Counted from the stretch's first letter, positions 14,800 through 26,978 are shown. The stretch: 64,000 nt of DNA from Aspergillus flavus (GCF_009017415.1 NC_092409.1:5518001-5582000), one strand, 5' to 3'. The notes: generated from the sequence alone by a model not told the origin. Numbers and translations are program-made.

Positions 14800-15562
14800 A
14801 TGGCCTCCTCCGATATCTCCTCCATCCCAACACCAGCCCACTGCACCGCAGACTTCTGCCTAATCCCGGTAAGATCCGAGTCTCCCTTCCAGAACCCTTC
14901 CATCAATCCCGACAACACCTCCGGCAAAGACCAAACAGTATACATGCAACCCGACCATGCAACATGTTGTCCACTCCACCAGATCATATCAAATCAGACC
15001 ATCCAACTAACCCAGAACCTGCACATTCGCTGTCCAGATCGGCACCTCCTCCCCCTCCGTCTCCGCCCAAATCGCCGACGTCCAACGCCTAATCGAGAAA
15101 TCCGGTCTCAAGTACGTGATGCACAGCGCCGGCACAACCCTCGGTATGAAATGATTGAGTCCCACTCCCTGAGCCCATGATGAGTTGTTTGTTCTTCTGG
15201 TATTGGTCCGATTGCGAAGCTGACGGGTGTGTCTGTGTGTGGCATGTTTGTTCAGAGGGGCCCTGGGACAAAGTTCATCAGGTTATTGGACAGGCGCATA
15301 CGGTTCTGCATCAGCAGGGGATTGTGCGCATCCAGACGGATGTGAGGGTTGGGTCGAGGTTGGTTTCTTTCCTTTTCCTTTCTCGGGTCTTTGGGGTTTG
15401 ATTTGTGGGCGTTGGGGGTTGGATGCGCCTTTAAACCCTCTTGGGAATGTCGTGCGTTTGTTTGTGGTGCCGAAGGCTGATGTCGGGTGGGACAGGACCG
15501 ATAAGGAACAGTCATTCGAGGATAAGGTGAATAAGGTACGGCAGTTGTTGGGGAAGGAGTAA
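14800..15562 (+). CDS. ECM15/MTH1187-family thiamine-binding protein (UPF0045)
   Basis: Four exons, 14800-14868, 15038-15143, 15256-15358 and 15496-15562, join to 114 aa. Family landmarks are the start HCTADFCLIPIGT, the middle EKSGLKYVMHSAGTTLEGPW with IGQAHTVLHQQG, then IQTDVRVGSRTDKEQSFEDK and the end VNKVRQLLGKE. Length and sequence match the small ferredoxin-fold proteins that include yeast Ecm15 and bacterial YqgV. Members bind thiamine or related hydroxymethyl-pyrimidine compounds, and a role in thiamine storage or salvage is inferred. Introns 1 and 2 have normal donors. Intron 3 uses the unusual donor GTTGGT but is required to keep the conserved frame. No single long ORF exists, so this gene is easily missed. 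Confidence 0.85.
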
Positions 15563-15969
15563 GTGGTTTTGCGATGATTTCTTTCTCCGCTGTATTATTT
15601 ATCTAGTGCAATCGTTGGAGGGGAAGGTTTGTTCGGGTATATTCCATTTCTAGGTGATATCTCACGGTTGCTACGTACATGGCATGGTATGGTATGAATA
15701 TGGTTGGTATATATGGACAACATAAAAGAAGGCTTATCTATATTCAAAGTCAAGTCATGGCTTACCCAAAACGCCGTTTTCCTGTGTCCCCGTGTACATG
15801 TGACTTTCCAAATAATATCGACAGCGAGGCTAATCCGTAAAGATCCCAGCCTCGAAAAGCAACAGCGCTGATTTCAAGCTTGTCCGTCGCCAATTAAACA
15901 CGTTAACATGGTGAAAATGCTGGAGAATGAAGAAACGAGATGGACGGATATCGGAAGGATCTCTTCCGC
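15563..15969. terminator. Convergent 3' region between ECM15-like and PLC-like genes
   Basis: Four hundred bases between two facing stop codons. The sequence is AT-rich with no ORF of note and must hold both 3' ends. No specific poly-A signal stands out. Confidence 0.4.
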
Positions 15970-17245
15970 TTAGAGCGTGATGCCGCCGCCGAGTAGGCTG
16001 CCCCAGTCGCCTCCCACCCAGACCCATTCGCCCATGCTGGGGTTGGAGCCCAGTTTGGCGCTCTGGACCAGCTCGACTAGTCCCTTGAAGACGTTGGAGT
16101 AGGTGGAGGCACCGCTGGTCTGGGTGGCGGCCGTTAGGTTGGTACGGCCCACGGCATTGGTGACGCCGTTCAGGTTGTCGACGGTCTTGATGGCGGGGCC
16201 CTTGTCGAAGAAATCAACCAGGATAAAGGCTGGTTGGCGGCTGTAGGCTTCCTTGCACTTAGTGGCTGCGTCGCCCAGGTTGCCGGTTCCGCCGGACGGC
16301 GCGTTAGTGGTCGACACGTAGCTGGAGTTGGGATATTCCAGGCTGAGAACTGTCTGGTAGAGGAAGTGGTTCATGAACGGCAAACGATTCGAGGAGAGCG
16401 CAGACGACAGGTCGTTCTGGAGGCTGGATGGACGGTCGGGGTTGCAGGAGAAGTTGGAGGGGCTCGTTACGTCGTAAGGGTTCTCCCAAATGTAGGTGAA
16501 CTCGTCCATGAGGTACGGAGCCACCGTATTCTTAGACGCATCCAAGGATGCCACAAATGTCATTAATCGAGTTCCATTGTTGATGAGACTTTCTAAAGTT
16601 GGCCACGAGCTCGGCGCGGTAGTCTGGGAGGTGGGTGTATATGCGTAGTCGACAAGGTTGGCTGTTTGGAATTGCGCATGAAGATCGGAGGCAGAGGCGT
16701 CATCGGAGTTGACCAGTAAAAGTGTTACCACTAAGAACGGGAACCGTCGTCAGCGCCAGTCTTTGATTATCGACCAACAGGGAAACAATAAGGAGGGTAT
16801 AATATGCATGATTAACATACCATCGTTCTTGTTGGAATCCAACCAGCTCTTGATCTCGGACAACCATGTGCTCAGCTTCCCTGCGTCCATCAACTCACAA
16901 CTAGAATGACATAGATGCCATTCGCTATCCTTCTTATGGACCTGAGCCGAGATCAAGCGAACGCCAGCGTCAAGCTGCACCGTAGTATTGAAATACCTGA
17001 AGTAAGGTTAGTAACAATAAGCAGGGGGTTGATGGGATCGCCTTTTGTCAAACTTACTGATTCCCAGACGTCGAATAGCCAGTCGAAGCATCTCGTACAA
17101 AAGGACTGTCATGTGCACCCAGATGAGTGATTTCGCCGTATGATTTCGAGCATAAATCGGGCGAGTTATTGCATGCCGTTTGGCGCGGGAGCACCGTTCC
17201 GGCGGCAGCAAAAGGAAGCAAAGCTAAGAGGCCGAACCCTAGCAT
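15970..17245 (-). CDS. Secreted PLC-like phosphodiesterase (fungal PI-PLC X-domain-like family)
   Basis: Three exons on the minus strand, 17245-17058, 16996-16821 and 16730-15970, give 374 aa. A signal peptide (MLGFGLLALLPFAAAG) leads into ITHLGAHDSPF, which carries the conserved histidines of the TIM-barrel PLC-like superfamily. Then come VRLISAQVH and WHLCHSSCELMDAGKL with TWLSEIKSWLDSN, and further on VVTLLLVNSDD and WPTLESLINNGTRLMTFVAS. The C terminus ends GDWGSLLGGGITL and has no clear GPI-anchor signal. These fungal proteins resemble bacterial-type phosphatidylinositol-specific phospholipases, but their substrate is unproven. Several N-glycosylation sequons (for example NNGT, SNFS, PNSS) fit secretion. 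Both introns are supported by frame continuity and consensus ends. Confidence 0.88.
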
Positions 17246-18007
17246 ATTGACAGCGGCGGGATATGTGATGATAAACGTTAAACAACCCGGATGAGCAGCG
17301 TCAAATATGTAACGGCTGCAGTGAAAAAGGAGAACGAAGGGAGGTAGGTGGAGATGTACTATGCAATGGTACTATTGATATGGCTAGAACGCTAGAGTCC
17401 GTGCAATATGGAGTACTGGGGTCGATTGAAAAAGAAAAGAAAGAAAAGAGGCTTGTTTGTTTCAGGGAGAAATCCCGACCAGTCTATGAATCTGATACAG
17501 AAATGAAGGGATTGAGGACCACGATCCAAAGAAACAAACCCCACTCCTTCAATTAAAATGGATAAATAAAAGTTGGACGTTCACCCAAGGCAACAACACA
17601 CCGCTAGTGGATCTCAAACGCATGTCGTCGATCGGAGTGTGATAGTGGACCATGGGGACGGTATTTTATTAGGGATGGAGTCCGCTGGCCGCGTTGCCTC
17701 TGCGACTATTCTTAGAAAGACAAGGCTTTGTGGTAACGCGCCATGCGTGGCTCAGCCAACCAGTTAACCCTATTTGGCGTTGCTGTGGTCCCGACCCTTC
17801 CAGACGGGTGCTTGGCATCATGAGGTATTCCTCATAGAATGTCCTGCATGGTGACTCTTGCTCGATGTTCAACGAGTGATTCTGACGTTTGTCTCGGAAA
17901 AAACATTCCAGTGGATAGGTCTGAATATGTGCAGGAGAACGTTATCTGATCTATTGCAGAGCAGCAATCTATCTATGTATTGTTCTGGTATCATTATCTC
18001 ATACATG
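17246..18007. other. Intergenic region upstream of the PLC-like gene
   Basis: About 760 bases contain the PLC-like promoter (minus strand) and the 3' end of the next minus-strand gene. Short ORFs present have no supporting features. Confidence 0.45.
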
Positions 18008-20593
18008 CTAGTCCCGTTTGGCACTACTACTATTATACAATTCTCTCATATGAGAGTAACCCGTTCTTTGTAGGTAAGCTGACCTCATCTTCTTGATCCT
18101 TCTCCGCCTTGTCCGGTTGGGAGGGTTGACCAAGCCCTTAGTATCGCGAATCTCCCGGTCTCCAAACAAGGATGGCTCGCCCCATGCAAGATTGATATCT
18201 TCGAGGACTCGCACCACACTGTAGGGATTTTCGTGCCGCAACATCCGGTTCATACGACGATTGACCAACCCATGCCGTCCGTAGAGTACTGCCAAGCGGT
18301 GTCGGCAAGCCCGGCGGATCCATGCCACCGAGAGGTGAACCCCATTTTTTTCAAGTTCGCGGAGGAGTACCAGACCACGTACCCAAGGGATCATGCTCTC
18401 ATACGGGCCCCCCTGGGTGACCATCCACTTTCGTTGTTGAGAGACCCGCGTCCTAAAGCCCCACGCGACAATAGCAGCCTGCATGTTTCGACTGAATATT
18501 TTCCGAAGTAAGGGGTCTCCGTGCAGCTCGGACAGAGCGCCCGTATCGCGTGGTGACTTCTTTGGATGCGAGACGATGGATCGAGTAGTATTTGAGCTAG
18601 AAGAATACTGGCGGGCTAGCCATAAACAACATTTCCGGAGTTCGTCCCAAAGGTTGAGCATCCCTAGGCGCTTCAACACCTCAACCCAGAGCTCAGTAAC
18701 CGCCAGGTCGCCGTTAGAGGTACCGTGCCGCAGGGCGTGAGAAACAAACTTTATTTCTTTAGTAGCAGGAATATCGTCGCGCCGAGGTGGTTTTCCCGGT
18801 GCGCGTGGAATGAGAACACGTTCCGCGATGAAGTCAATGCTCTCCTGAGACAGCGTCGCGCCGCGTAGGGCCATGTTGTCAACAACTTGAATCGCCATCT
18901 TCCACTCCCCGGCCGCCAAAAATTTTCGAAAATGAACGTTGGCAAGGTCCGACTTGTCTTCGAATATCTGGCCAATAATTGCCAAAGTCAAGTTGTACGG
19001 TCGCCAGTCGCGAGCGACATAGTATGATAACAACAACGATTCTTGCAGCTGAGCGTCCTCTAAGACATCCGGATGCTGGTCACTATGAAGAAGATCGGAC
19101 AGGAGGATATCACGCTTTTCCGTCGCGAACTTGCGGAGGAGGCGTGCAAATACGCTGTCGCCTACTGAAATTCCGGCGTTCTGAAGCTCCTGAAGCTTAT
19201 CAACTATATCCTGGCAACCATGCGCTCGGGTAGCCATCTCGCGTAGTGATTGGGGCCCAATAGTCGTCACGCCGAACATTCGTAATCCAGAGAGGATCAT
19301 TTCAAATCTAAGAGCTTTCGTAGCGAACAGTCTGGCACCGAAGTCATCCTTGAAAGGCTTCTCCTCTAGCCAGGCTTTCCCACGAGGTTCTGGCTGTTGA
19401 TCCTCTGACTGCCCTGCCAACCCATCTCTTGAGTCAGATTCGTCTTCGCTGATCGCTTCGACTTGGTCGGGGAACCGAAGGCTAGCATAGCGATGGAGCT
19501 TCTGAATAAACTGAGGAGACCCATACTCATTGATGTGTTCAATTAGTGGCTGAATCTCCTCGTACGACTGCGGATGGTCACCTCGCCCGACAAGAAGTTT
19601 ATGTATTCGGGGGACATGGTCGATGCAATTACTCTGTAGCACCGTGGATATGGCTAGGCCGTAAATTTTGTGGCCGTATGTAGCACGGCATATATTCTCG
19701 AAAGCCCTTAACCCCGCGGGAATCAAATGACGTTGGGGCTTCCACGGGATGGCAGATGTAGTGTGGGATGTGTTGGTGTTGGAGGAATTTATAGCCGCTT
19801 TAAGGACACTTAGGATGTCGTTCGGACAAGACAAATGAGGATCTCGAAGCCGTTTGTGCCATTCCACGGCTTGCTGCGTCAAGCCCCGTTCGAGGAACCC
19901 TCCCACGATACTCTCGTAGAACCTGTCCCATCGTCTTCCTGTTTTGACCCATAACTCAAAAGCATAATCCGCCAGCTCCTTCAGTATAACTTCCTGTTTC
20001 AGACCCAAATCCACAAAGCTTTGCCAGAAAAAGTCCGCGGTGTCCCCCGAAACAGGAAGTTGTACTCCTTCCACCCGGGTCATTAAGCCCTCCCAAATGT
20101 CTAATGTGCCTCTATCTCCATAATGCCGTTGTCGGTAGCGGAGTAATTCCTCCCAGAGAGTGAAGTCGTGCCGCCGGCTCGGGTCATCAACCAGACGAGT
20201 CCCTATATCATCGGTGTGTCCTATATCCGACTCGAATTCCAGTTTTTCAGGCTGTAATAATAAGCTCCGCGGCGAGCCAGCAGCATGTATATCAGTGGTT
20301 GCATCATTTGTCTGCCCGTTGTTTCTCGATAGTGTCTGTGGCGCTTGTATCTCATATACACGGAAACTCAGCGTTGGTCGCGCAGGTCGTGTACCAAAAT
20401 CAGCACTAGCGGGTTGTTCCGCTTCGACCGGCTGTGCACTTCGGCTGTGTCGCGAGGTTTGCCTGTAGCGTCGTAAACACTCGCATTGGTACCTGGATTC
20501 TAGCTGTTCAATTCCAATGGGCGCCGATATCAGAGAGTCGAGAACCGAGAGAGCTGATGGTCTCTTCAGTAATCGAGAGAGAGCCGGTCGCAT
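18008..20593 (-). CDS. Large mitochondrial helical-repeat (PPR-like) protein
   Basis: A single intronless ORF encodes 861 aa. The N terminus (MRPALSRLLKRPSALSVLDS) is basic, Ser/Leu-rich and free of early acids, as in mitochondrial presequences. The rest is a chain of amphipathic helices with PPR-like spacing, for example FYESIVGGFLERGLTQQAVE and the ASLRFPDQVEAI region. The C terminus is strongly basic (RTRRRRIKKM). Fungal proteins of this type usually act in mitochondrial RNA processing or translation. Individual PPR repeats are too diverged for me to count, and no precise orthologue is claimed. It is divergent from the COX7a gene with a 400-bp shared promoter. Confidence 0.75.
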   Translation of the reverse strand: MRPALSRLLKRPSALSVLDSLISAPIGIEQLESRYQCECLRRYRQTSRHSRSAQPVEAEQPASADFGTRPARPTLSFRVYEIQAPQTLSRNNGQTNDATTDIHAAGSPRSLLLQPEKLEFESDIGHTDDIGTRLVDDPSRRHDFTLWEELLRYRQRHYGDRGTLDIWEGLMTRVEGVQLPVSGDTADFFWQSFVDLGLKQEVILKELADYAFELWVKTGRRWDRFYESIVGGFLERGLTQQAVEWHKRLRDPHLSCPNDILSVLKAAINSSNTNTSHTTSAIPWKPQRHLIPAGLRAFENICRATYGHKIYGLAISTVLQSNCIDHVPRIHKLLVGRGDHPQSYEEIQPLIEHINEYGSPQFIQKLHRYASLRFPDQVEAISEDESDSRDGLAGQSEDQQPEPRGKAWLEEKPFKDDFGARLFATKALRFEMILSGLRMFGVTTIGPQSLREMATRAHGCQDIVDKLQELQNAGISVGDSVFARLLRKFATEKRDILLSDLLHSDQHPDVLEDAQLQESLLLSYYVARDWRPYNLTLAIIGQIFEDKSDLANVHFRKFLAAGEWKMAIQVVDNMALRGATLSQESIDFIAERVLIPRAPGKPPRRDDIPATKEIKFVSHALRHGTSNGDLAVTELWVEVLKRLGMLNLWDELRKCCLWLARQYSSSSNTTRSIVSHPKKSPRDTGALSELHGDPLLRKIFSRNMQAAIVAWGFRTRVSQQRKWMVTQGGPYESMIPWVRGLVLLRELEKNGVHLSVAWIRRACRHRLAVLYGRHGLVNRRMNRMLRHENPYSVVRVLEDINLAWGEPSLFGDREIRDTKGLVNPPNRTRRRRIKKMRSAYLQRTGYSHMRELYNSSSAKRD

Positions 20594-20993
20594 GAGTAAT
20601 TAAAGGAGAGTGGTGGAGGAAAAGTAACTAATATTTTAATCATCCTCCTCACCTATGCCTCATTTGTCGAATTTCATAAGGGTCGGGGAGTAAAAGGAGT
20701 GGCTCTACTCGCCTTTGAAGCTCTTGATACCGCGGACACTTTTTGGCAATGACGGAGACCAATAATGCGCTATGCTCTTCTAGGTTAGGCTTTTGAAAAA
20801 TCACATGAGAGTCATTATTTACTAAGCAATGCACCTGAAAGGCGGAGCGATCAGGAAAATCACGTGATATTCAACTCCCAATTCGGATCCACACCTCACG
20901 ACATCGAATGATCACTGCTGCCAGTCTTTCACCTGTCATTGTCGTCTCTGTCTCCTCAATCCCCTCAGTCTTACGCATTCGCGCACCGCCAAA
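20594..20993. promoter_or_regulatory. Bidirectional promoter between PPR-like and COX7a genes
   Basis: Four hundred bases separate two divergent starts, both of mitochondrial genes. The segment includes two CACGTGA/TCACATGA-like E-box elements near 20800-20865 and a CT-rich leader ahead of 20994. Shared regulation is an inference. Confidence 0.45.
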
Positions 20994-21601
20994 ATGTTCC
21001 GCACCGCCCCTCGTATGGCCGGGTATGTACTTTCCAATTGTTACCTAAATTGCATATCCGCGCACAGATCCAGCAATTGAGTCCCGAACCACGGTGAATT
21101 TGGTGCTCAATTGGCCGAGCCATGCCCAGTCGACCCCCAATGAATATAGCCTAAGCTGATATGTTAATTTTTGCTCCTCTAGATTCGTGTTCCGCGAGAA
21201 CCGTGTCCCTTACTACCAGCGTCTTTTCCAGCAGCACGACGGCAAGCGTCAGTGGTGGAAGGTCAGTTGATCTACAGATTAACCGTGTACGATATGTCGG
21301 ATAAGAAAGGCATCCTAACGAATTTCGTTGCTACTCAGACCGAGCGTAGCAAGTACGTCATGTACCCCTACCTCCTCTCCGTCTACGGCCTGGGTGCTGG
21401 TGAGTGTTGTCTGCGTATCCCGGATGCTTTGTTTAAGCACTAATTTCTTTAGCCACCACCTACGCTATGATCCGCATGGTCTTCGTTAGTCACCCTTTTC
21501 TGGAGGCTATACCTAGCTTCCCAGCTAAAACAACATATACATTGTGATGACTGTACTAATACTGTATACAGGGCCACAAGACCTGGTTCGGCAAGGATTA
21601 A
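20994..21601 (+). CDS. Cytochrome c oxidase subunit VIIa-type protein
   Basis: Five small exons, 20994-21022, 21183-21261, 21339-21399, 21453-21484 and 21572-21601, join to 76 aa. The product reads MFRTAPRMAG, then FVFRENRVPYYQRLFQQHDG and KRQWWKTERSKYVMYPYLLS. A single transmembrane helix (YGLGAATTYAMIRMVF) and the tail GHKTWFGKD follow. The basic start, the WWK..Y..YP segment before one membrane span, and the size fit the Cox7/VIIa subunit of respiratory complex IV in the inner mitochondrial membrane. All four introns have GT..AG ends and conserve frame. The tiny exons escape simple ORF calling. The assignment rests on remembered family features; another small inner-membrane respiratory subunit is the alternative. 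Confidence 0.78.
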
Positions 21602-22362
21602 ATGGGATTCTCACCAAGCTACATTTGTCCTAATATACAAAATAACAGCCTCGTTGCGATTGGCGGTGTATCTCTATTTTCAAGATGGGTTGGTTGAGAG
21701 GAAGATCTTCAACGTTGTATATAAGATAAGCTAGGGCGTCAATGTGTGGATTCTTTCCTCAACTAAATCCTTAACTCTATGATTGCAGGCTTACTGTATC
21801 CATGGATAGACTATAATAATCTTGGATGATACTTATATCCAGTGCGTTTCCTAAAGATCCATCTAGTGAGTTCCCCTCGTTTTTGTATGCGGGCAGCACT
21901 TGTGTGATGATTCCCTACTATATAGTAGTTAGTAGCACAGTGGCTAAACGAACTAATTACATTATTGTGTCTTGTATCCCACCTGTATAGCTAGAGGGAG
22001 CGCAATGCTCATATCTATAAACATGTATCAGCTGACTCCGAATGATTTTCGAGAGGAGCAGTCTTGTAGCTTAGTAAGCGTTTTGGCGGCGATTGCATCC
22101 AATGGAAGTGGATCGGATAAGTCGCTGCATATTAATCATGTTCATCGATATAGAAGGCGACAAGCATCGCAAAGTACATATGACTCTCTTGAATAGTCAT
22201 GCTATACATAGCACATATGGGCGCATCCTTACTTACAGGCTTCGTTTAGTGGTCGAATATTGCACTAAGTCAAGTATATACTGGTATGCTACTCCAAATA
22301 ATATAAACATCTGGTACCCTGACAGTATCTCGCAGATATCCATACCGTAAGGGCGAGCGGAA
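21602..22362. other. Intergenic region upstream of the Zn2Cys6 gene
   Basis: About 760 AT-rich bases with only short chance ORFs. It contains the COX7a 3' end and the promoter of the regulator that starts at 22363. Confidence 0.45.
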
Positions 22363-24666
22363 ATGAACCGTACGTCTGCTGGACGACCGGCAAAACGAGT
22401 GCGCCAGGCATGTGAGCCGTGCAGGTTAGTCTACCCACATAGTTATACAATACAATGACTTAGGTAAATATCAGGCGCAAGAAGGCAAAGTGTCCAGGAG
22501 AGCAGCCAGTTTGCTCACTGTGTGCACGGCTACAGCAGCAATGCACATATGCTGATGAAGGAAGAAGATCGCTAACAAATGGAACCGGGTCTGGAGACCC
22601 AATCCCTGTGTCGACTACTCCAGAGATAAGGGTCTCCCAGGCTTTGGTAAGAACCAACCCGCTGGAGAATTTAAAAGCAGGCCTGGTAACAAAGGCACAG
22701 GAGGACCGCTTAGGCAGCCTTGAAACCAAGATGAATGAGATCCTGGACGCGCTAGGGTACGTCAATAGCATTATGATGATACTAAAGAACTAATATTTGC
22801 ATCAGTCGGAATAGCCAAAGACCTGAACAACAGACAACAACGTCATTTATGCCGCCCACCCTTGGTGGCTCCGTAACATCATCCCTATCGCTGAGCCAGC
22901 TCACGCCTCTTCCGACGTGGGAGAATGTCCTTGCTATTGCAGAGTTGTACATGCTATACTGCGACTCGCAGCCTCTTCCTCTGTTTCATAGGGACAGTTT
23001 TCTCAGTAGCCTCGGAAATCGTGACCCGGAGGTTATTTACGCCATTCTTGCCTTGAGTGTCCGATTTTCTGAGGATCAATATCGCGACGCCAATGATCTG
23101 GCCGCTCGCACCAGCGGTTATACAGAAGTGGCCCGCAGCTTAGTGATGAGACGGGTATCAGAAGGACCGGTTGAGCTATCAACCTTACAGTGTCTATGTC
23201 TTCTAAGCCTAGTGGATTTCACGAGTAAGATAGTGGTTTTAAGATGGCTTGTCTATGCTAACTGATCTACTAGATGGAAATACTCATCGATCAAGTATCC
23301 ACAGCAGCCTAGCTATGAACTTAGCAAAGTGTGCGAACCTCGCGTCGGAGTCTCATGCTGTACTCTCGCCGGTGGCGCGAGAAGAGCGCAGGCGATGCTT
23401 TTGGAGCATCTGCCTGCTCAAGCGTCTTCATGGAATGGAATTTGACTATCTGGATCTCCCAGATGGCAGTTTCCCACCTTACCCAGAGAGTCCTAGCATG
23501 CCGCAGTCTCGTTCACCGAACGACATGACCGATGGAGCTCGGACTACTGATCTTAAGGATCAAGGTATAGTAGCCTATGTGATCATGCTCAGTGAAGTAT
23601 TTGCGAAGACTGCTAGATATGTTCGCCGCCACGGGAAGCCAACCAACGTACCACCGTGGTCTTCGCAGTCAGAATACTCCAAGATAATCACACTTCAGAT
23701 GGACCTAGAAACGTTTGTGCCATATATCCATCGATTTAAGCCCGCTAGCTTATCTGAAAGGACACTCGAGGATCTCCAAGCAAACCGAAATTACTGGGGT
23801 CCATTCTTCCTCAATCAGTGTCTGTATCATACCATCTTATGTCTCCTCAACCATCCACTTCTACTTTCGCTGAGCCTCAGAAATTTCCGAAGCACTATCC
23901 CCGAGATATTCCTGCAGCATACCTCTGACTTAATATCAACACATACCACCTGGATAATACACTTCATAAAGTATTTTGAAGAGAAGTCGTTCATGGTTTC
24001 AGATCCGTTCCTAGGGTATAGCGCCGCGGTCGTGGCTACTATTGAATTACAGCTGAGCTTCACCGAAAACTCCACAATTCGTCAAGAGAAGCGTGACCGG
24101 TTCCTCAAATGTGTCAGCTTTGTACAGAAGCTGGGGGAGAAATGGCCGTATATGGCCCGATTGGTATGTTTTATTGTGTTGGTCAAAGACAACAGGCTAA
24201 CTGGAATGTACCGCAGGCCGACAGATTACAACGTCTGGAAGATGCTGTCTCTGCTTCCTACCAGCCCGAGTCCGGAGCTCAAAATAAGAGTCTACTGATA
24301 GATCTCTCTCGATTCTGGGAAATTCTTGAATACTCTTCAAACAGCGATTCGGACTCTGCCAGACGCATGTTCGGCGACTCTTTGTACTCGGAGCCTCCCA
24401 CCTTTGCTGGAGAAGTATCTCAAACGTCTCCCCTACCCGAACCATTTCGACTCGGTCCGCAACAGGGACTTTCACCATCCCCAATGCCACAGTATGGTCT
24501 TCAAACTCCGTTCCCTGCAGGCCCGCCGTACGCTATCGAACCGGGAAACTCACCGCGGCCTGATGTGCTAGACGATGAATTCTCAATTCTTGCTGCAAAC
24601 TTCTTTTCTCAAGGACAGGAGTTCTTACGAACCTGTGACAATAGGGCGGGGATCGGAAACTTTTGA
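22363..24666 (+). CDS. Zn2Cys6 transcription factor of the kynurenine locus
   Basis: Five exons, 22363-22424, 22475-22756, 22806-23224, 23274-24163 and 24217-24666, give 700 aa. The binuclear zinc cluster is complete at residues 17-44 with classic C-x2-C-x6-C-x6-C-x2-C-x6-C spacing, split by intron 1. A linker and a short helix (QEDRLGSLETKMNEILDAL, a likely dimerising coiled coil) precede the fungal-specific transcription-factor domain. That domain runs from about residue 130 and includes the marker LFHRDSFLSSL and an EERRRCFWSICLLKRL block. The C terminus is Pro/Ser-rich. Its target is not known from sequence. It lies beside kynureninase and indoleamine dioxygenase genes, so a pathway-specific regulator of tryptophan breakdown is the natural inference. 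Confidence 0.9.
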
Positions 24667-25081
24667 TGCTGCGGTGATTTATCTTTTTATTTGCCGTACA
24701 AACTCAAGTAGTTGTATATCTTAATCATCCCATTAAACTCACCCTAATTGCTCGGGCCGCTAAAATATATATGAGTCTCTTAGAATAGCCACCGGCTTGG
24801 CTACATTGATCAGTTGTCTTTCTTATGCATTCATTCATTATGTTTGGTCGTTATATAGCCTAATTGCTCTCTTATATTACAGTTGACTTGGGAACAGGCA
24901 AGCAGAAGGCGGCCAAGAGACCAAATACCACTGGCGGAGGTTGATGTTGATATCACCACATCGTGCTCCGTGCTCGTCATATCTCAGCAAACTCTGGCGC
25001 GCATTTCGGACTAGCCTTTGCTGTGGGGTACGTGACCTTCACCACACTGTCACTGATTTTGTGGTTATATCAAGGCACAAT
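24667..25081. terminator. Convergent 3' region between regulator and kynureninase
   Basis: About 415 bases between two facing stops, AT-rich at its left half. It should contain both polyadenylation regions. No gene is visible. Confidence 0.4.
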
Positions 25082-26666
25082 TCAATTCTTCAGTTCTGGT
25101 TCGTCCAGTGCAGCCTTGAAATAACTCACGAACTTCCATACGTCGGTGAAAGTGTTGTACAGTGGAGTAGGGGCAACGCGGACGACACCCGGCTCTCTCT
25201 TGTCGCAAACTATACCCCCTTCTTGCAATTTCTGGGAGACGTTCTGCAACAAGCCAGGTTTCAGTAGTACACTGAGTTGAGCCCCTCTTGCCTCGGGATC
25301 TGCTGGCGTGATAATGCGGAAAGGACGTGTTTCGTCAGTGGTATCTTTCAGCAAGAGATGCTCCAAGTATGCCGTTAGCATAACGGCCTTTTTGCGCAGT
25401 TCAGCCATAGATGTCTCGTCGAAAACGGACAACGAGGCGCAGAGACATGCAAGATCGATAGCCGAAGGATTCGAAAGTTGCCAACCGCCTGCTCCGGGGA
25501 TTGGCTTGAAATCTTTTCGAAAATGTTAGCTCTGACCACTTCTCTGATCTTTCACTACTTACTATTGTCCATCTTGAACCTCACGCTTCTATCACCACCG
25601 TACCACCCGGTCAGACGATGCCTAAACTTTGGAGCGTCTTCTCCTTCGCTATAATCAACTCGACCGTGCCTCTCATGAACGAAAAGACCTCCCATCGCCC
25701 CTGGCCCGGCATTTCCGTATTTATACGTGCACCAGGCTGCAAAGTCGACGTCCCAGTCATGTAGTTTCAGCTCAACGTTACCATACGCATGAGCTAAATC
25801 CCACCCAACAGTAAGATCTCGTGACTGTGCATAGGCTGTGATCTTTTGGATGTCGAAAAGCTGTCCAGTATAGTATTGAATCCCTGGCAGAAGAATGAGA
25901 GCTGCACTTTCGGCATGCTCGTCAATGTAAGACAAGATCTTTTCTGTGGAGATCTCATACTCGCCCTCGTCTGGGCCAATGAGAACCATGGATTGTTTCG
26001 GGTCGAGATTGTGCCAGGCCAGATGAGATTCAATGGCATACTGCATTGGTATTAATACACATGGGCTTGGGCAGATGGTGTCCGTTGTCAGACATGAAGC
26101 TCGTATACTTACATGATCGCTGGGGAAAGCTTTCCAATCTAACAGAATCTTGTGCTTTGTTGGAGTCGGCTTATAGAAGCTCGCAAGCAAGAGATGAAGG
26201 TTTGCGGTTAGGGTTCCCATTGCTGCAACTTCCTCTGCTTGTGCTCCGACGATCTTACTCATCGATGCTGCGGCTTGTTCGGAAAGCAATTGCCATTGTT
26301 TCAGAGGAGAGCCCTCGAGATCTACGAAATGACCAGATACACCAATTGACGACCAAGTGTCTAACTGTGCTTCTAGGTATTTCGCTGTGGCCTTTGGCTG
26401 AATACCTAGAGAGTTGCCACAGAAGTAAATGCACGGGTCTGACGAGAGACCTAGGAGCCTGTCAGACCGGATACGGTGGAAACGAGATTTGAAGGGCAGC
26501 TAATACCTGGCTTTGCAAGCTTCTTGCTATTTATGTTTGCCTTTGAAGGAATAATGAACTTGTCACGAAATGATGCCAACGGGTCTGCTGCGTCGAGAGA
26601 CGCCGCGTATTCCTTTGACCCTGCATTTTCAGGGAAAACCGGCTTGGAAGATTTAACGTTAGACAT
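25082..26666 (-). CDS. bna5: Kynureninase
   Basis: A PLP enzyme that cleaves kynurenine to anthranilate plus alanine (or 3-hydroxykynurenine to 3-hydroxyanthranilate). Four exons on the minus strand, 26666-26507, 26450-26113, 26040-25563 and 25512-25082, give 468 aa, the normal family length. Visible markers are YFCGNSLG near residue 65, [37 protein letters not shown] with the PLP-contacting Asp, and [11 protein letters not shown] carrying the Schiff-base lysine (about residue 273). GGLFVHERH and the C-terminal [14 protein letters not shown] follow. Splice sites are consensus and frames join. It is divergent from the dioxygenase gene at 27152. In Aspergillus several bna5 paralogues may exist, so this copy may be catabolic, not NAD-biosynthetic. 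Confidence 0.94.
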
Positions 26667-26796
26667 CGTGTGGACTTCGGTAACTTTTCAAGATTATTAT
26701 CAAGAATGATTTTTCTGCTAATCCTGTGGATTACAGATGTGTCTTTATACGTCATTGCATGCCAGCTGCATCTCCTCGTTCTTTGGTGGCTCAGGC

Positions 26797-26810
26797 CGGA
26801 TGGCTATCCG
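26797..26810. promoter_or_regulatory. Inverted repeat CGGAT-N4-ATCCG, candidate Zn2Cys6 site
   Basis: The sequence CGGATGGCTATCCG is a perfect 5+5 inverted repeat with a 4-base spacer, equal to CGG-N8-CCG. It sits 130 bp upstream of the kynureninase start and 342 bp upstream of the dioxygenase start. Binding is not shown. Confidence 0.5.
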
Positions 26811-26978
26811 CTTCCGCCTCACATCCGTGTATTGATAATAGGGCCACTCCGACAATACCCTTCGTTAGGGGACCCATACCATATTGCAGTCCTGTAATTG
26901 TTTCCTGCTGACGTGCATATTGTACTATCTCGGAGTGTATACCAGTTTTATGATGTTATCTTCATAGATTGACCGAGC